From the NCBI GenBank assembly GCA_007117185.1, contig SKHA01000313.1, forward strand, positions 1 to 5,516: a stretch of DNA of 5,516 nucleotides. Direction: 5' to 3'. This document shows positions 1 through 5,516 of this stretch, piece after piece. How positions within the stretch are numbered: the stretch's first letter is position 1; every line of letters starts with the position of its first letter. Made by a program: the position numbers and the translations under genes. Source of the stretch: Spirochaeta sp. (GTDB lineage: Bacteria > Spirochaetota > Spirochaetia > DSM-27196 > Alkalispirochaetaceae). A model generated the notes under the pieces. It was given only the letters and a program-made list of their open reading frames with translations. It searched no databases and was not told the origin of the DNA.

Positions 1-2
1 AA

Positions 3-326
3 GTGGCCCGGACCCTTGAACGGGACGCTGGAGTTGACCTTCAGGAGGGGTATCGCTGGATCCAGCTCACCGAGGAAGAGGTGGAACGCTTTCGCCGGCG
101 CCGGGCCCTGATCGCCGTTCTTCCGGTGTGGGTCCTGGGGATCGCGGCCACCCTGGGTGGATTGATGCTGCTGGGTGACTTCGGGCTTGGTCGCACCGCG
201 GCGACCTTCGTGCTGACACTGGGAGCCCTTCTTCTTGCGGCGGTGGTGGCGGTGCTGGCCTGGCGCCGGGGTAAGGATCCCTGGGCGTCGTGGCTGGCAC
301 AGCGCGGGCGTTTACAGGAGAAGTGA
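3..326 (+). CDS. Small two-helix membrane protein, C-terminal part (5' end probably outside window)
   Basis: The frame is open from the window edge and ends at TGA 324-326. A GTG at 3-5 could be a start, but there is no upstream sequence to show a ribosome binding site, so the gene may well begin earlier. The visible 107 residues have a charged, Glu/Arg-rich N-terminal stretch (about 1-34, ending in a run of four Arg), a hydrophobic helix at about 35-58, a short Gly-containing turn, a second helix at about 64-87, and a short basic tail with two Trp. The positive residues before helix 1 and after helix 2 suggest a hairpin with both ends in the cytoplasm. I do not recognise a family and assign no function. 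Its stop codon shares bases with the ATG of a three-codon ORF (TGATG), and rnz starts 29 nt after the stop, so cotranscription with rnz is likely. The Arg/Leu/Ala-rich composition matches its neighbours. Confidence 0.6.
   Translation: MARTLERDAGVDLQEGYRWIQLTEEEVERFRRRRALIAVLPVWVLGIAATLGGLMLLGDFGLGRTAATFVLTLGALLLAAVVAVLAWRRGKDPWASWLAQRGRLQEK
316..320 (+). promoter_or_regulatory. Strong Shine-Dalgarno (AGGAG) before the three-codon ORF
   Basis: AGGAG at 316-320 (AGGAGAAG to 323) sits 5 nt before the ATG at 326, which is ideal spacing. It is 35 nt from the rnz ATG at 356, too far to serve that start directly. It therefore points to initiation at 326, where translation stops after three codons. 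Confidence 0.5.
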
Positions 327-337
327 TGGCAGAGTAG
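326..337 (+). other. Three-codon upstream ORF (Met-Ala-Glu-stop), in frame with rnz
   Basis: ATG GCA GAG TAG occupies 326-337 and has the best Shine-Dalgarno in the region. It overlaps the TGA of the upstream gene as TGATG. It is in the same frame as rnz: without the TAG, rnz would begin ten codons earlier. Possible readings are a minimal leader ORF that couples upstream translation to rnz, an ancestral rnz start closed by a stop mutation, or a chance arrangement. The canonical RNase Z N-terminus begins at the ATG at 356, so the extra ten codons are not needed for a complete enzyme. Confidence 0.4.
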
Positions 338-355
338 AATGCCGGCAATACCATA

Positions 356-1321
356 ATGAATCTAGAAGCTTTTGTTCTGGGATGCGGCGGCGTCATGCCC
401 CTTCCCAACCGTCACCTTACATCGGTACTTCTGCGTCGGGAAGGGGAGGTCTTTCTCTTCGACTGTGGCGAGGGCTCCCAGGTCAGCCTGCGGGCCCTGA
501 ACCTTCGCTGGAAGAAGATCTCCGCCATCCTCATTTCCCATACTCACGCAGACCACGTGACCGGATTGCCGGGAATGCTGATGCTCTCAAGCCAGGTGGA
601 CAGGGTGGAACCACTGACGATCATCGGACCGCCTCGAATCGCCGCGTACGTTGAAGCCAACCGTGACGTCCTTGAGATGTACATCAACTACGAGATCCGC
701 GTTCAGGAGATCCGCGACCCCGGGGTTCCCCAGGAGGTCTTCCGGGGTGACGGGTTCGCCATTCGTTCCTTTCCGCTGCGTCACTCCCGGGTTTGCGTGG
801 GGTACACCCTTGAAGAGGATCCCCGGCCGGGGGTCTTTCATCCCGAGCGGGCGCTGGAACTCCAGGTGCCCCGGGGTCCCCTGTGGGCGGGGCTGCAGCG
901 CGGTGAATCCGTCCACAACAGCCGGGGTGATCTGGTGCACCCTTCAGAGGTGCTCGGGCCGGTCCGGCGGGGGCGCAAGTTCACCTACATGACCGACACG
1001 TTGCCCTTTGCTGCGGTGGAAGAGCACATTGCTGATTCCGATCTGCTTATCAGTGAGGGGATGTTCACCGAAGAACATCGCGAGTCCGCCCGTGCCAAAA
1101 AGCACATGACTGCCGCTGATGCGGCCCGGCAGGCTCGCCGTGCCGGAGGGATTCGCAGGATGGGACTCATTCATTACAGTCCCCGCTTTACCAACCGGGA
1201 GCTGCGAGAACTGTTGCAGGAAGCCAGAGCCATTTTCCCGGATACGTTTCTCACCCGGGACCGGCAGCATCTGGAGATTCCCTACGAGGAAGATCAGGAA
1301 GCGGAGAGAAACTCCCGGTAG
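356..1321 (+). CDS. rnz: Ribonuclease Z (tRNA 3'-processing endonuclease)
   Basis: This is a short-form RNase Z (321 aa, the usual bacterial length), a cytoplasmic metallo-beta-lactamase-fold enzyme (EC 3.1.26.11) that cuts the 3' trailer from tRNA precursors as a homodimer with two zinc ions per active site. The N-terminus (residues 5-13, ending in a Cys-Gly-Gly turn) matches the family's first strand. The metal motif HTHADH is at 62-67, with further expected ligands His143 (LRHSR), Asp214 (MTDT) and His273 (IHYSPR). The Ala-Lys-Lys-His-Met-Thr motif around His250 is typical of tRNase Z. Residues about 158-202, with a VPRGPLW motif and a later PSEVLG, match the family's exosite arm region, although the usual PGKF reads PGVF here. 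ATG 356 fits the conserved N-terminus but has no clear Shine-Dalgarno. The 3' end overlaps the convergent gene by 28 nt. Identity is firm from the motifs. Confidence 0.95.
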   Translation: MNLEAFVLGCGGVMPLPNRHLTSVLLRREGEVFLFDCGEGSQVSLRALNLRWKKISAILISHTHADHVTGLPGMLMLSSQVDRVEPLTIIGPPRIAAYVEANRDVLEMYINYEIRVQEIRDPGVPQEVFRGDGFAIRSFPLRHSRVCVGYTLEEDPRPGVFHPERALELQVPRGPLWAGLQRGESVHNSRGDLVHPSEVLGPVRRGRKFTYMTDTLPFAAVEEHIADSDLLISEGMFTEEHRESARAKKHMTAADAARQARRAGGIRRMGLIHYSPRFTNRELRELLQEARAIFPDTFLTRDRQHLEIPYEEDQEAERNSR

Positions 1322-2412
1322 CGCCGGGGGTCCGACTTGAAGCCGACGATGCGCCCGGGATTCTGCCGGGCCTGTTTCAACGCACCGTTGCACTCCCGCA
1401 TGATCCGTTCAGCGTCAACGAGCCGGGCGTTACGTGCGGTTACCCCGGCATGGAAGTCTGCCAGCGGTTCGTGCCAGTCGTCGCGTTTTGACCAGTAGTA
1501 GCGTTGATATCGCTCAACCATACCCAGGGCTTCGTCCACTGTCGCGTTGGGAATCATCACTACCGCACCACGGCTGTTGTATTCGAAACACAGATCGTCC
1601 ACGGGGAAGAAGTCTTTCAGGGACGTGCTGTTCAGCTGATGTTGCCGGTCGCCCCGTTCGCCTCGGGCAAATTCGAACTGTACCACCGCAAGGTCCTGTT
1701 CTGAAAAGCCCGCCCGTTCCAGCTCCCGGTTCAACCGTTCTTCCAGTCTTTCTTCGCTGGCGATCACCCCGGGGCCGGAGACGGCAGGTTCCCCCTCCGT
1801 TTCGACAATCCTGTCCGCCGTCGCCGCTACCGCAGCGTCCGGTGGCGGTGCAGTCCCGGAATCCCCGGTGCGCTGGAACTGACTTTGATTCTGTCGACGC
1901 AAAACCAGCAGGATTGCTGCTGCCAGCACCACCGCGGCGATGATCAGGGCAGTGATAAAGGCATTTCTCAGGAGCCCGAAGAGATCCGGCCGGGTCATCA
2001 CCGGATACACAGCTGTCACGATTCGGCGGGTTCCGTCGGGCATTGCGAATGAGCGGGAAAAACGGCTGTACCACTGGGCGGGGAGGGTGACAGCAGGGCG
2101 TTGCGGAGACCCCGGTACCATGACAGCTTCCAGAAAGCGGTCAGACGCGGCCCACAGGTAATCTGTGTCGTCGTTCAGGCCGGCGATGACGATGATCACC
2201 GGGAAGATATCTCCGGCGGGATCGGGCGAGAGGGTTCCCTCTCCCTCCTGCCAGATCGTGGCGACCGCCCGGGAGAAATCACGAAAGTGCTCCGTCGCCC
2301 GTTCCACTCCGGCCTGACGCAGCTCTACAACCCCCACGGCCAGGACGGTAGTCGCCGCTAAAATCGCGATAATAGATAAAATTGTGTAAGCCCGCACCAA
2401 CCAACGGTCCAT
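1294..2412 (-). CDS. Two-helix membrane protein with degenerate GGDEF-like C-terminal domain
   Basis: From ATG 2412 the product is 372 aa. Helix 1 is at about 8-30, an extracytoplasmic segment of about 120 residues follows, and helix 2 is at about 150-171, capped by Arg-Arg. Next come an Ala/Pro/Thr-rich linker (about 174-218), a charged helix (about 219-239) and a C-terminal domain (about 240-372). Its ending reads like the second half of a GGDEF domain: AGVTAR at 322-327, a helix of the DAERIMRE...ALKQAR type at 333-349, RIVGF at 354-358, then DPRRYREF. Where the signature should be, after Tyr278, the sequence is NSRGA (279-283) followed by VVMIP, and the metal-binding strand has QFEF instead of a DxD pattern. 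Diguanylate cyclase activity is therefore unlikely; a sensory, ligand-binding or scaffold role is inferred. The external segment could be a small Cache- or PAS-like sensor, unproven. A TTG at 2448 gives 12 extra, unconvincing residues. The start lies 7 nt after the upstream stop with no clear Shine-Dalgarno, suggesting coupled translation. Confidence 0.75.
   Translation of the reverse strand: MDRWLVRAYTILSIIAILAATTVLAVGVVELRQAGVERATEHFRDFSRAVATIWQEGEGTLSPDPAGDIFPVIIVIAGLNDDTDYLWAASDRFLEAVMVPGSPQRPAVTLPAQWYSRFSRSFAMPDGTRRIVTAVYPVMTRPDLFGLLRNAFITALIIAAVVLAAAILLVLRRQNQSQFQRTGDSGTAPPPDAAVAATADRIVETEGEPAVSGPGVIASEERLEERLNRELERAGFSEQDLAVVQFEFARGERGDRQHQLNSTSLKDFFPVDDLCFEYNSRGAVVMIPNATVDEALGMVERYQRYYWSKRDDWHEPLADFHAGVTARNARLVDAERIMRECNGALKQARQNPGRIVGFKSDPRRYREFLSAS
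1312..1330. other. GC-rich hairpin across the rnz stop codon
   Basis: Bases 1312-1318 can pair with 1324-1330 (seven pairs including one G-T; core CCCGG/CCGGG) around a five-base loop that contains the rnz TAG. No T-run follows on the plus strand, so it is not a standard intrinsic terminator. It lies within the coding part of the convergent gene and may simply reflect GC-rich codons. Confidence 0.25.
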
Positions 2413-2419
2413 TCTGTAA

Positions 2420-3943
2420 TCAGTATCGGCGAAGTGAGGAAAAAACAAAAGCGCGAACTCGTTCTAACGCCGTATAGAGGAAAGAAATGCAGTCCGCCGG
2501 GGCTCGTCTTCGGGACAACCCGTGCCACGCCGGAAGGTGGGCGATTCCGTGGGGTCCCAGCAGTTCCCGGAGCGCATGTGCCGGAATACAGGTGACATCG
2601 ATGTTCTGCAGACGAGCCAGAACCCGATCCAGCTCACCCAGGTGCTCCTGCCAGAACCTTTCGGGGTCGAACCGGCGGGCCAGCGGCACCAGTATTGCCT
2701 GCTCCAGTTCGGGGGCATGGTTCAACCTTCGAAGGTGGTCACGACGCTGCAATAGCGCCGTGGTTGAGAACTCCAGTCCGGGAGGTGCTGCTGACCCGAC
2801 CGATGAGATCGGCTGCATATGCGGATATACCTGACTGGCGAAGAACTGCTCCTCCGGGGTGGTACGGCTGGAACGTCGCCGGGCGAGTGAGTAGTGCCAG
2901 GTACCTCTGGCGTAGGTCTTCCCTCCCGGGGCGGTGCCATCCATCCCCAGCAGTTCTGCTTTTCCTCCGAAGGACCGAACCAGCAGCACTGCCATCTCTC
3001 CAACCGAGCGCGCCGGCTGGGGCAGCATGTAGAACGGTGCGCCCCAGGTATACAGGAGCTGATGCAGTGGATGGTAGCTGCCAACCCAGATCACGGAGCG
3101 GTGGCTCCCGTGGCTGCTGACCCCCGCCGGCGTGGCTGGATCCAGGGCCAGCAATGATCTCTCGGGAACGCCCCGGCGAAAGTGGAGGGCGCTCCAGCAT
3201 TGAGGATCCAGAGATGCCACCACCCGGGGAACGATCTTCTGTTGTTCAAGCAGCGGCAGGATGGTATCGGTCGCCACAACCGGAGCTCCACGCTCACGGT
3301 TCTGCTCCGCCGCCGGCCCCGCTCCGAGAAGGGTGAACGTCGTTCCGTTGAACAGCTGCACCAGGTGTTGCCGGGTTGCTCCGCCCACAAAGCGGTCGCT
3401 GTTTCTGAGGGTGTTTACCAACCAGCGAACGCCGAAGCGTTTCATCGTGGTGAGTTCTCCCTCCCGCTCGTTCTGGAAGATCTGCAGAGTTCGGCGGAAC
3501 TCGTGAAAGCAGTTCAGGTGCAGTGGTTCTTCCGTCCATGGGCGCAACTCGAAAAGGGGGATCTCTGTGGAACAGGTGAACAATGACGCCTCAGAGAGGG
3601 CGGTGGTCAATTCCTGTGGCGAGGTGACCAGGACAAGCCGTCGTGACCGCAACTCCGCAGAAAGATCGATGTGTTCAGTGATGTATGCCAGAACCAGCCG
3701 GTCGCGGTCGGCAACCACCACCGTTGCTTCGGGATGCTCCGACAGGATGTGCCGGGGTATAAATGCCCCTCCCAGCCCAAAGACCACCACTGCGGGGCAC
3801 CATCCCGGCAGGGTTGCACATTCTCTTCGGGCCTCCCGCCAGGGGTCGTAGAGAGAGTGCAGCTGTCGAATCGCGCCGTCATCTCCGCGGGCGGCGATGG
3901 TTGCCTCGCCCCGGCGGGTCAGCCGGGCTACCGGCTCAGTCAT
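2420..3943 (-). CDS. Maf/DUF115 (MptE-like) motility-associated glycosyltransferase family protein
   Basis: A 507-aa cytoplasmic protein of the motility-associated factor family (MAF_flag10/DUF115, PF01973). The N-terminal Maf region carries LHSLYDPWREA (28-38) and a nucleotide-fold turn, VVVFGLGGAF (52-61). FGVRWLVN (170-177) precedes the core domain, which shows LLGAGP (205-210), VVATD (222-226), SLDPQ (244-248), HF (254-255), GSYHP (288-292), LLGMD (331-335) and GKTYARG (341-347), where many relatives have His for this Tyr. The C-terminal 130 residues are helical and unassigned. In Campylobacter and Magnetospirillum, Maf proteins act in flagellin glycosylation with nonulosonic acids, and the core resembles CMP-sugar sialyltransferases. 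A role in flagellin or other surface glycosylation is therefore inferred; acceptor and sugar cannot be read from sequence. The related archaeal MptE is a pterin diphosphokinase, a less likely alternative. The start overlaps the preceding gene's stop as ATGACTGA, with an AAGG motif about 9 nt upstream, pointing to translational coupling. Confidence 0.85.
   Translation of the reverse strand: MTEPVARLTRRGEATIAARGDDGAIRQLHSLYDPWREARRECATLPGWCPAVVVFGLGGAFIPRHILSEHPEATVVVADRDRLVLAYITEHIDLSAELRSRRLVLVTSPQELTTALSEASLFTCSTEIPLFELRPWTEEPLHLNCFHEFRRTLQIFQNEREGELTTMKRFGVRWLVNTLRNSDRFVGGATRQHLVQLFNGTTFTLLGAGPAAEQNRERGAPVVATDTILPLLEQQKIVPRVVASLDPQCWSALHFRRGVPERSLLALDPATPAGVSSHGSHRSVIWVGSYHPLHQLLYTWGAPFYMLPQPARSVGEMAVLLVRSFGGKAELLGMDGTAPGGKTYARGTWHYSLARRRSSRTTPEEQFFASQVYPHMQPISSVGSAAPPGLEFSTTALLQRRDHLRRLNHAPELEQAILVPLARRFDPERFWQEHLGELDRVLARLQNIDVTCIPAHALRELLGPHGIAHLPAWHGLSRRRAPADCISFLYTALERVRAFVFSSLRRY
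2438..2472 (-). terminator. Weak terminator-like T-run at the end of the second Maf gene
   Basis: On the minus strand a small dyad (GAAC-GA-GTTC, + positions 2455-2464), flanked by GCG and CGC, is followed directly by TTTTGTTTTTT (+ 2440-2450). This is by far the most T-rich run in this part of the window. It falls within the last ten or so codons of the Maf gene, before the next gene of the operon. The stem is short and imperfect, so at best it is a partial attenuator. Confidence 0.2.
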
Positions 3944-5492
3944 AGTGGCGCGCCTTGGACAGGAGTTGGATCAGCACCCGCTGTGCCTCTGCGGCGACCA
4001 CCTGCCATTCTGTGCGGGATGTGATCCACTGGAGAAACTCCGTCGGCGCCAGATGGACCATCAGTTCGCCGGTGGCGTCCGGGAGTTGCCGTGGATCCGA
4101 CGGCTGATTCACTGTTGTCAGGGTATCCTGCCACTCGCTGAGAGTTCGCATGGCCCGGCGGCGTCTATCCGCCCGGGGGGGACGCCGCTGCGCCGCGAAG
4201 GTGAGCGCACCGGCGGGTGTTCCTGGGTTGGACGGTGGAGACGCCCAATCCAGGAGGGCCGGGGAGGGTGCCAGGAGATGGACGTGCCGCCCCCCTCGGA
4301 GACGCACCAGCTGTTCCTGGATCATCTGACGGTACGTTGCCAGCGCCGGTCCCTGCCACGCCGCGCTTCCATCAGGCCACACTGCACCCAGTCTGGTTGC
4401 GCCGGGCCAGACTCTGCCGGCTCGAACGGTGTCCTCCGGAGTGAGTCGCCGTGTTGACCCGGCTATCAGCGCATCGTTGCAGTGCGGACGGGCGTGTTCC
4501 TCCAGGTCCCGGGTGCACAGGTCCAACCCGGCCAGACTCAACGAGCCTCCCGGGCAGATCGTCTCTCCGATGAGGAGGAGTGTGGCGCCAACGGTCGGCT
4601 GGTCCGGGAGTCCCGTCCAGTCGTCCGCGTCGATGGCCAGCCGCTCCCCGATCCATCCGGTCCGCAACGGCCAGGGGCGTTGGATCCTCCGGGTTCCTGC
4701 TCGAAGGGGGGTCGCTACAACCTGCCGTTCGGTAACATCCTGAAGATACCGATCTGCCCAGACACCGCCATCGGTGTGAACAACCACGGACACTGCCTGG
4801 TTGTTGCGGCGCAGCCACCGCAGAGCCGAGCTGGTGGCAACGATCGGGGTTTTGCTCCTGGCCACTTCGGCGTGGACAAGAACCTGCAGGGATGGCCCCG
4901 ATGTTGCCAGGATCAGCCCATCGGTTGTTCCGGTCGGAGAAAAACGCTCCTCCCAGGCCAGGGTTCCGGCCACCGCATTTGCCAGCCAGCGTCTTCCGAA
5001 GACGGCAACCGTTGCCAGCTCCGATTGCAGGTCCCTGAGAGCCTGGACCACCCCCTGTTGTGCACGCTCCATCCATTCCGGGAGAATCGCCGCGGCGGCG
5101 GGCCACACCAGAACCTGGACCAGTGGCGTCTCCCAGCTGAAAAGATGCCGGCGGATCACCGAACGAACCTCCGATACGGAAGCTTGCGCCGCCGGGAACC
5201 GGAGAAACCCGTCGTCCCGGTGGTGGCGGTGGTCTGCGTCGTCAGTTACCTCCAGGGAAAGGACCCGCGGTGGAGTGGGGGAGCTGCGCAGGGCGCTGCC
5301 CACAACACCGAGTCCATCACCAAGAACGATGATCGTTCCCTGACGCCGCACTTCAGGCAGTCGGGCGACAAACTGGTGGGCTTCCCGTTGCGGATCGTAC
5401 CGCGAGTGGAGATATCGGTTCTCGATACGAACGGTACGTCCCCCCCGGCGGGACTTCTCAAAGGCGGGACTCACGTTCCAGCGCTTCTGCAT
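3936..5492 (-). CDS. Divergent Maf/DUF115 paralogue, first gene of the pair
   Basis: A 518-aa protein whose motif order mirrors that of the next gene. LHSRYDPQREA (28-38) corresponds to LHSLYDPWREA at the same residue numbers. IVLGDGLG (55-62), FGRRWLAN (165-172), ILATSGPSL (194-202), PIVATSSAL (216-224) and SLAGLDL (319-325) each have a counterpart at nearly the same distance. The core differs at key positions: the Asp of VVATD is Ser here, and the SLDPQ motif is VHTDGG (238-243). The later GKTYARG segment has no evident match. This suggests another donor or acceptor, or a non-catalytic partner of the second protein. An Arg/Pro-rich stretch (about 436-449) links to the C-terminal part. The ATG at 5492 has a good Shine-Dalgarno. 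Family membership is based on motif correspondence, and function is inferred as glycosylation-related. The operon may begin further upstream, outside the window. Confidence 0.75.
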   Translation of the reverse strand: MQKRWNVSPAFEKSRRGGRTVRIENRYLHSRYDPQREAHQFVARLPEVRRQGTIIVLGDGLGVVGSALRSSPTPPRVLSLEVTDDADHRHHRDDGFLRFPAAQASVSEVRSVIRRHLFSWETPLVQVLVWPAAAAILPEWMERAQQGVVQALRDLQSELATVAVFGRRWLANAVAGTLAWEERFSPTGTTDGLILATSGPSLQVLVHAEVARSKTPIVATSSALRWLRRNNQAVSVVVHTDGGVWADRYLQDVTERQVVATPLRAGTRRIQRPWPLRTGWIGERLAIDADDWTGLPDQPTVGATLLLIGETICPGGSLSLAGLDLCTRDLEEHARPHCNDALIAGSTRRLTPEDTVRAGRVWPGATRLGAVWPDGSAAWQGPALATYRQMIQEQLVRLRGGRHVHLLAPSPALLDWASPPSNPGTPAGALTFAAQRRPPRADRRRRAMRTLSEWQDTLTTVNQPSDPRQLPDATGELMVHLAPTEFLQWITSRTEWQVVAAEAQRVLIQLLSKARHYD

Positions 5493-5495
5493 CCA

Positions 5496-5502
5496 CTTCC
5501 CT
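5496..5502 (-). promoter_or_regulatory. Ribosome binding site of the first Maf-like gene
   Basis: On the minus strand AGGGAAG (5502 to 5496) precedes ATG 5492, with GGGA five bases from the start. This supports ATG 5492 as the true start. It is the only strong Shine-Dalgarno among the three minus-strand genes, fitting an operon in which the later genes rely on coupling. The remaining bases to the window edge show no recognisable promoter. Confidence 0.6.
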
Positions 5503-5516
5503 GCATTCCAGGCGGG

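Larger units (their letters stand above)
311..340 (+). promoter_or_regulatory. Candidate sigma70-type promoter for rnz
   Basis: TTTACA at 311-316 differs by one base from TTGACA, and TAGAAT at 335-340 differs by one base from TATAAT; the spacer is 18 nt. The match is striking in such GC-rich DNA. A start site 6-8 nt after the -10 box would fall at about 346-348, giving rnz a leader of only about 8-10 nt with no Shine-Dalgarno. The -35 box lies inside the last codons of the upstream gene. This is a pattern match only. Confidence 0.4.

Noticed and set aside
2356..2395. AT-rich patch resembling -10 boxes inside the GGDEF-like gene
   Set aside because: It encodes the Ile/Leu/Tyr-rich first membrane helix, which explains the AT content, and no -35 element is found at a proper distance on either strand.
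3947..3954. GGCGCGCC palindrome just before the second Maf gene
   Set aside because: An 8-bp GC palindrome is expected by chance in this composition, and it lies within the end of the preceding coding region.
3897..4457. A 186-codon plus-strand frame spanning the junction of the two Maf genes
   Set aside because: It is antisense to two supported genes, its sequence looks like random GC-rich translation, and no Shine-Dalgarno or domain supports it.
4372..5106. A 244-codon open frame on the minus strand inside the first Maf-like gene
   Set aside because: It lies wholly within the 518-aa gene in another frame. Its product is Gly/Arg/Ser-rich with no motif, as expected of shadow frames in GC-rich DNA.
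4801..5343. A 180-codon open frame on the plus strand opposite the first Maf-like gene
   Set aside because: The translation is rich in Arg, Ser and Thr with no recognisable domain; the opposite strand encodes a protein with clear family motifs.
1..5516. CRISPR arrays, tRNA or rRNA genes, insertion sequences, long repeats
   Set aside because: I saw no spaced direct repeats, cloverleaf-like segments, transposase motifs or terminal inverted repeats. Almost every base is in a supported gene.

Overview
The window is GC-rich with long, tightly packed genes on both strands. It holds two convergent transcription units and almost no non-coding DNA. The combination of two consecutive Maf/DUF115-type (MptE-like) motility-associated proteins and a membrane protein with a GGDEF-like tail suggests a free-living, high-GC spirochaete of the Spirochaetaceae type. 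That assignment is an inference from protein style; no rRNA or other taxonomic marker is present.

Plus strand, positions 1-1321. The end of a small two-helix membrane protein (probably cut by the window edge) is followed after 29 nt by a ribonuclease Z gene (rnz). All expected zinc-ligand residues of the tRNA 3'-processing enzyme are visible. The short gap is unusually dense: a good Shine-Dalgarno sequence serves a three-codon ORF that lies in frame with rnz but is closed by TAG, and the same stretch contains a sigma70-like promoter that would give rnz a leader of about 8-10 nt.

Minus strand, positions 5492-1294. Three genes form a compact operon read right to left: a divergent Maf/DUF115 paralogue (518 aa), a more canonical Maf/DUF115 protein (507 aa; ATGACTGA overlap with the first), and a two-helix membrane protein (372 aa) ending in what reads as a degenerate GGDEF domain without the GGDEF signature. 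The last gene starts 7 nt after the preceding stop, and its 3' end overlaps the 3' end of rnz by 28 nt.

Working hypothesis: the operon encodes a paired surface or flagellin glycosylation module (Maf proteins transfer nonulosonic-acid-type sugars to flagellins in other bacteria), linked to an inner-membrane sensor-like protein whose cytoplasmic domain has lost cyclase activity. The gene grouping is read directly from the sequence. The functional link, the sugar and the target are not. rnz is probably an unrelated housekeeping neighbour.
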